NCBI RefSeq assembly: GCF_005405925.1
Contig: NZ_BJHV01000001.1
Span: 9,982,001-10,046,000 of the forward strand
Direction of reading: 5' to 3'
DNA: 64,000 bases
From: Streptomyces antimycoticus
Lineage (GTDB): Bacteria > Actinomycetota > Actinomycetes > Streptomycetales > Streptomycetaceae
The notes beneath the pieces are model-generated. The model was not told the origin of the DNA and ran no database searches. It worked only from the letters and a program-made list of their open reading frames with translations. This document shows, one piece after another, positions 63,101-64,000 of this stretch; the stretch's first letter is position 1, and the number at the start of each line of letters is the position of its first letter. The position numbers were made by a program, and so were the translations under genes.

Positions 63101-64000
63101 CAATACCCAGGTGTATGTCCTGGACGATGGGCTGCGGCCGGTGCCGGCCGGGGTGCCGGGTGAGCTGTATATCGCGGGCGAGGGTGTGGTCCGTGGCTAT
63201 CACGGACGCTCGGGACTGACCGCTGAACGCTTCGTGGCCGATCCGTTCGACCGCACCGGCGGTGGGCGGATGTATCGCACGGGTGACTTGGCGCGCTGGA
63301 CCGCCGTGGGTGAGCTGGAGTATCTCTCCCGGGTCGATGACCAGGTCAAGCTGCGGGGCTTCCGGATCGAGCTGGGTGAGATCGAGACGGTGCTGGCCGG
63401 GCATGAGCACGTGGCGCAGGCCGCCGTTCTCGTCCGTGAGGACCGGCCCGGCGACAAGCGGCTCGTCGCCTATGCCATCCCCTCCACGGCGGCCGGACCG
63501 GAGCCGCTGGCCCTGCGTGAGCACGTGGCCGCCCAACTGCCCGGCTACATGGTGCCGTCGGCGTTCGTCACGTTGGACGCCTTCCCGCTCACCGCGAACG
63601 GCAAGCTGAACCGCCGTGCGCTGCCCGCGCCCGACTACGGCCCCGACACCGCCACCGGCCGGGCGCCGCGTTCGCCGCGCGAGGAGATCCTGTGCGGTCT
63701 GTTCGCCGAGGTCCTGGGCGTGGAGTCGGTCACGATCGACGACGACTTCTTCCACCTCGGCGGCCACTCGCTCCTGGCGACCAAGCTGGTCAGCCGGATC
63801 CGTACCGTCCTGGACACCGAACTGGCCGTGCGCCGTGTCTTCGAGGCACCCACCGTGGCCGAGCTCGCCACGGGGCTCGACGAGTCCGCCGCGGTACGAG
63901 GCCGGGTGGTGAGCGCGAAGCGGCCCGCCCGAGTGCCGCTGTCCCACGCCCAGCAACGCCTGTGGTTCCTCCAGCACCTGGAGGGGCCGAGCGACGCCTA
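48141..64000 (+). CDS. lpmC: NRPS 2 (partial): C-A(Gly)-T, C-A(Asp)-T, C-A(Gly)-T, C-A(Asp)-T, C-A(Gly)-T, C...
   Basis: One uninterrupted frame of 5286 codons runs from GTG 48141 past the right edge. The first C (48160-49430, [10 protein letters not shown]) differs from the rest and should be the D-L type expected after an E domain. The other complete C domains have HHIASDA or HHIVSDA. A domains at 49460-51010, 55760-57310 and 62080-63620 read DILQLGMIWK (Gly). Those at 52640-54120 and 58960-60430 read DLTKIGAVNK (Asp). Carrier serines are at 51147, 54261, 57459, 60570 and 63768. A sixth C domain begins near 63925. It should build Gly4-Asp5-Gly6-Asp7-Gly8, containing the Asp-Gly-Asp-Gly calcium motif, then at least one more residue. 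Confidence 0.92.
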   Translation, partial: MSRTPRKIEDILPLAPLHEGLLFHSVYDQGELDPYVVQAAFDIEGPLDTATLRTAAEALLARHATLRAAFRQRKNGDWAQVVMRTVPLPWTETDLTALAEDERTAAADEAMAADRSTRIDVTRPPLLRFTLLRLGASLHRLVLTNHHLVLDGWSLPVLMSELCALYDAHGDDGAMPRVRPYRDYLGWLAAQDRDAARTAWREAFADLAEPSPMAPGIARTTVASAEVLASFSRSDTAALTEIARSRGVTLNTVVQTAWALTLGRHTGRDDIVFGTTVSGRPPQIDGVERMVGLFINTLPTRIRLRAAEPFAELLTRVQAEQTRLTPHQHLELAEIQRAVGHGELFDTSMVFQNYPVDRATTADEGIAAAVRLVPGKDREATHYPLMLVGSARDTMLFRLNYRPDIFDEAAAQSILDRFVRILHALVAEPELPVGRIDVLDEAEARSVVWDWNDTACEVPGRSVVELFEEGVVRTPDAVAVVAGGVSLSYRELDVRAGCLARLLVDRGVGPECFVAVALPRSVDLVVALLAVWKAGAAYLPLDTEYPVDRLAYMLQDAAPALVLTTGELAGVLPDVGVPCVLLDAAETAEELSRTAGEGRTASRTLSHAAYVIYTSGSTGRPKGVVVPQAPLANFAVSMAGRFGFSGGDRLLAVTTVGFDIAGLELFVPLLSGAAVVVAERDVVRDPAALCALVSAERVSVMQATPSLWRAVLAEDPAVLSGVRVLVGGEALPADLAVALAGRAESVTNMYGPTETTIWSTAWPITSEAAGAPRIGRPIANTQVYVLDGGLRPVPVGVPGELYIAGEGVVRGYHGRSGLTSERFVADPFDRTGGGRMYRTGDLVRWTAEGELEYLSRVDDQVKLRGFRIELGEIETVLAGHDGVAQAAVLVREDRPGDKRLVAYLVPAADGGVPSGADLRRHMAARLPDYMVPSAFMTLDAFPLTPNGKLDRRALPAPDYGPGSTGGRAPRSPREEILCGLFAEVLGLQSVTIDDDFFGLGGHSLLATKLVSRIRSVLDVELAVRRVFEAPTVAELATVLDASAAVRSPLRAVEPRPARLPLSLAQQRLWFLHQFEGPSATYNIPVALRLSGELDERALRLALGDVVARHESLRTVFAEDAEGPYQVVRDAEPVGVTVVRTDETRLRTELLGAARHAFDLRAEGPLRVWLFELGDDAYVLLVVAHHIASDAWSMGPLARDLTGAYAARVGSGAAPGWEPLPVQYADYSIWQREVLGTEDDPDSEITRQLAYWKTTLADLPEELPLPFDRPRPAAATYQGDSVTLDLAPELREKLTRIAHERRASLFMVVQAALSTLLTRLGAGTDIPLGTPVAGRTDDALDDLVGFFVNTLVLRTDTSGDPTFTELIERVRARDLEAYAHQDLPFERLVEVVNPERSLSRHPLFQTMLTLNNTEQGAETAVASLPGLTVANEPVAVGGAKVDLSFRLGERRGDGADGGVVLEGALDFSTDMFDRVTAQRIAERFVRVLTALAEDPDRRIGDVELLSAVERERVLVEWNGESRGVRGVSLPVLFAEQVARTPDAVAVVCGGREVSYGELDAWSNRVARWLMAQGVGPERFVGVVLPRSVELVVALLGVVKAGGAYVPVDPEYPAERKAHILGDARPVLVIEDVTDLAAADAYADDPVEEVRELSLPAYVIYTSGSTGRPKGVVVEHRSVGAYLERAREVYPDASGAALLHSSVAFDLTVTALYTPLVSGGRVVLADLDERVAGVGRPSFMKVTPSHLGLLEALPEEVSPSGTLITGGEALVGEALASWRAAHPDVAVVNAYGPTEATVNCTDFRIEPGQVVAGGAVPIGRPFWNTRAYVLDAGLRPVPPGVAGELYIAGVVLARGYLGRADLTAERFTADPYGPVGARMYRTGDVARWNADGQLVYVGRVDDQVKVRGFRIELGEIQAVLRGHPEVAQAAVIVREDRAGDQRLVAYVVADSHVSDAALREHAAGLLPDYMVPSAFVTLDALPLTPNGKLDRRALPAPDYGPENAAGRVPRSPREEILCGLFAEVLGVESVTIDDDFFRLGGHSLLATKLVSRIRSVMDAELPIRQLFETPTVAGISTALATDGVRRRVTVADPRPERIPLSYAQQRLWFLNQFEGPSATYNAPVALRLTGHLDREALRLALGDVVARHESLRTVFTEDADGSRQIVLAADEVRTELPVVETDERRLDEDLAVAAARPFDLAAETPFRAVLFAVAEDEHVLLALTHHIVSDAWSRAPLARDVAAAYAARVTIGEAPVREPLPVQYADYSLWQRDVLGDESDPDSEISRQLGYWTSALAGLPDQLELPYDRPRPSVASYRGDRIPFQVSPELYARISEVAGEAQASPFMVLQAALTALLTRLGAGTDIAIGTPIAGRTDTSLDDLVGVFLNTLVLRTDTSGNPSFTALLHRVRETNLSAYAHQDLPFERLVEVLNPERSLARHPLFQVLLTLNNTEYQGALDSLDDLPGLTADRQQVETSVAKFDLAFGFTESHGEDGQVRALNGVLEFSTDLFDRATAQTFTERLLRLLTEAVAEPTAPVSGVDVLDEAEARSVLADWNDTACEVPGRSVVELFEEGVVRTPDAVAVVAGGVSLSYRELDVRAGRLARLLVDRGVGPECFVAVALPRSVDLVVALLAVWKAGAAYLPLDTEYPVDRLAYMLQDAAPALVLTTGELAGVLPDVGVPCVLLDAAETAEELSRTAGEGRTASRTLSHAAYVIYTSGSTGRPKGVVVPQAPLANFAVAMAGRFGLSGGDRLLAVTTVGFDIAGLELFVPLLSGAAVVVAERDVVRDPAALCALVSAERVSVMQATPSLWRAVLAEDPAVLSGVRVLVGGEALPADLAVALAGRAESVTNMYGPTETTIWSTAWPVTAERASSPRIGRPIANTQVYVLDGGLRPVPVGVPGELYIAGEGVVRGYHGRPALTSERFIADPFGGSAGGRMYRTGDVVRWTADGELEYLSRVDDQVKLRGFRIELGEIEAVLAGHDQVGQAAVLVREDRPGDKRLVAYVVPATADAGLISADVREHVAAQLPGYMVPSAFMTLDAFPLTPNGKLNRRALPAPDYGPEGIGGRAARSPREEILCGLFAEVLGVETVTIDDDFFHLGGHSLLATKLVSRIRTVLDVELAVRRVFEAPTVAELAAVLDASAVVRSAVRAVVPRPARLPLSLAQQRLWFLHQFEGPSATYNIPVALRLRGALDEAALRSALGDVVARHESLRTLFAEDAEGSYQTVLDTAEAELTVAATDREAIHDELSHAIRTPFDLTHDVPLRAWLFQLGDDEQVLLLVAHHIASDAWSMGPLARDLTAAYATRVTTGDAPGWEPLPVQYADYSIWQREMLGAEDDPDSEINRQLTYWKEALADLPEELPLPFDRSRPATSSYEGDRITFEVPPGLYGELTRVARERRASLFMVVQTALSTLLTRLGAGTDIPLGTAIARRTDDALDDLVGFFVNTLVLRTDTSGDPTFAELLDRVRGKDLEAYAYQDLPFERLVEVVNPERSLSRHPLFQTMLTLNNTEQGGASAAASLPGLSVTSEPVAAAAAKFDLSFRLAERRGGADGGAVLEGALDFSTDLFDRATAQSIAERFVRVLSALAENPDRRIGDVELLDAVERERVLVEWNGESRGVRGVSLPELFREQVERTPDAVAVVCDDVRLTYSELDAWSNRVARWLVGQGVGPESFVAVVLPRSVELVVALLGVVKAGGAYVPVDPEYPAERIAHILGDARPVLVIDDVAALVAADECADTPVEDAPKPSHPAYVIYTSGSTGRPKGVVVEHRSVGAYLERAREVYPDASGAALLHSSVAFDLTVTALYTPLVSGGRVVLGELDERAGDGGRPSFMKVTPSHLGLLEALPEGVSPSGMLITGGEALVGEALASWRAAHPGVTVVNAYGPTEATVNCADYRIEPGQEVVSGAVPIGRPFWNTRAYVLDASLRPVPPGVAGELYIAGVVLARGYWDRAGLTAERFTADPYGPAGARMYRTGDVARWSADGQLVYVGRVDDQVKVRGFRIELGEIQAVISGHPDVAQTAVVVREDRAGDQRLVAYVVVDGSVSASGLREHAAALLPDYMVPSAFVALPELPLTPNGKLDRRALPAPDYGPDTAEGRVQRSPREEILCGLFAEVLGVESVTIDDDFFRLGGHSLLATKLVSRIRSVMDAELPIRQLFETPTVAGLSTALATDAVRRRVTEADPRPDRIPLSYAQQRLWFLNQFEGPSATYNVPIALRLTGPLDREALRLALGDVVARHESLRTVFTEDADGAYQVVRPLGEADLEWTTVETDRANVERELREAARRGFDLSAGSGELPLRATLFVLDGGDDHILLLVLHHIVSDAWSRAPLAQDLTAAYAARATTGRAPVWEPLPVQYADYSLWQRDVLGDESDPDSEISRQLGYWTSALAGLPDQLELPYDRPRPSVASYRGDRIPFEIPAPLYDKVVAFARDTQSSPFMVVQAGLAALLTRLGAGTDIPIGTPIAGRTDTSLDDLVGVFINTLVLRADTSGRPTARALIERVRTRNLAAYAHQDLPFERLVEVLNPERSLARHPLFQVLLAFNNTDTAATDQAVADMPDLTVSPMAADTGVGKFDLSFAFTEQPHGAGGLLGVLEYSTDLFDRDTVETLGKRYLRVLQGMVDAPDAPLDRIALLDEAEARSVVWEWNDTAREVPGRPVVELFEERVARTPDAVAVVAGGVSLSYGELDARADRLARLLADRGVRPEAFVAVALPRSVDLLVALLAVWKAGAAYLPLDTEYPADRLAYMLQDAIPELVLTTGELVPMLPDVDIPRVLLDAPETAEALSRTAGERRIAPLALSHAAYVIYTSGSTGRPKGVVVPQGPLANFVVAMAERFRLTGADRLLAVTTVGFDIAGLELFVPLLSGAAVVVAERDVVRDPVTLCALVTNERISVMQATPSLWRAVLAEDASVLGGVRVLVGGEALPADLAVALAERAESVTNMYGPTETTIWSTAWSVTPGTARAPRIGRPIANTQVYVLDDGLRPVPAGVPGELYIAGEGVVRGYHGRSGLTAERFVADPFDRTGGGRMYRTGDLARWTAVGELEYLSRVDDQVKLRGFRIELGEIETVLAGHEHVAQAAVLVREDRPGDKRLVAYAIPSTAAGPEPLALREHVAAQLPGYMVPSAFVTLDAFPLTANGKLNRRALPAPDYGPDTATGRAPRSPREEILCGLFAEVLGVESVTIDDDFFHLGGHSLLATKLVSRIRTVLDTELAVRRVFEAPTVAELATGLDESAAVRGRVVSAKRPARVPLSHAQQRLWFLQHLEGPSDA
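49490..50585 (+). repeat. Gly A-domain block, copy 1 (partner 55802-56897)
   Basis: About 1.1 kb of the module 4 Gly A domain is nearly identical to module 6 at a constant offset of 6312 bases. Only a few substitutions are seen, plus one divergent patch at about 50437-50462. The Gly A domain at 62080-63620 has the same code but is clearly more diverged. Confidence 0.85.
55802..56897 (+). repeat. Gly A-domain block, copy 2 (partner 49490-50585)
   Basis: This is the module 6 copy of the Gly A-domain core. Identity ends abruptly on both sides: to the left inside [10 protein letters not shown], and to the right after GVVRGYHGR. Such sharp edges suggest gene conversion rather than simple duplication. 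Confidence 0.85.
58947..60666 (+). repeat. Asp A-domain block, copy 2 (partner 39561-41280)
   Basis: This is the module 7 copy of the Asp A-T block. Divergence from copy 1 is concentrated at about 59330-59410, just before the ATP-binding loop. Module 5 (52640-54360) is a more distant relative that shares shorter identical stretches. Confidence 0.85.

Overview
The DNA is very G+C rich, uses GTG starts freely, packs genes with 4-base stop/start overlaps and encodes a large non-ribosomal peptide synthetase (NRPS) locus. All of this points to a Streptomyces chromosome. Positions 1-12700 look like a catabolic island. About 12800-21430 is ordinary accessory chromosome. From about 21970 to the right edge lies most of a calcium-dependent lipopeptide gene cluster that continues beyond the window.

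Catabolic island (1-12700): an IclR regulator (cut by the left edge) ends a leftward operon of Rieske oxygenase, a 38-aa membrane peptide, an M20-fold hydrolase, a class III extradiol dioxygenase and an alpha/beta hydrolase. Divergent units carry an MDR reductase, two MaoC-type hot-dog proteins, a C-C-bond hydrolase, a double-domain CaiB CoA-transferase, an acyl-CoA ligase and a second alpha/beta hydrolase. Together they read as ring hydroxylation, meta-cleavage, hydrolysis and CoA-dependent chain degradation of an unidentified aromatic substrate. A 17-bp palindrome (consensus GGTCCGCTSAGCGGACC) occurs four times, only in the three promoter regions of these units, and is the likely IclR operator.

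Middle part (12800-21430): a LysE/RhtB exporter, a 40-aa ORF coupled to a cupin, an O-antigen-ligase-like pseudogene, a tandem AsnC/Lrp regulator divergent from an M38 amidohydrolase plus AbgT transporter pair, a DUF427 protein with a small partner, and a secreted HAD phosphatase.

Lipopeptide cluster (21970-64000): a LuxR-type regulator and a DrrA-type ABC ATPase; the dabA-dabB-dabC set for a 2,3-diamino acid; a free-standing A-T-TE synthetase; a SyrP-like Fe/2-oxoglutarate oxygenase and an ABC-2 permease on the minus strand; then a fatty-acyl-AMP ligase, two acyl-CoA-dehydrogenase-type proteins, an acyl carrier protein and two giant NRPSs. Specificity residues read by eye predict acyl-Asp1-(Dap or Dab)2-D-Pip3-Gly4-Asp5-Gly6-Asp7-Gly8. 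This matches the laspartomycin/glycinocin branch of the amphomycin-friulimicin family and contains the Asp-X-Asp-Gly calcium motif. Module 2 of the first NRPS has lost its adenylation domain, leaving a scar of roughly 120 residues, and the separate A-T-TE protein is the obvious in-trans supplier. Gly modules 4 and 6 share nearly identical A-domain DNA, as do Asp modules 1 and 7, and these blocks differ in base composition from the DNA around them.

Seven single-base deletions, nearly all in G or C runs, interrupt otherwise intact genes (M20, Rieske, MDR, CaiB, and three in the first NRPS). I treat these genes as functional and the indels as probable sequence errors, but this needs checking against reads.
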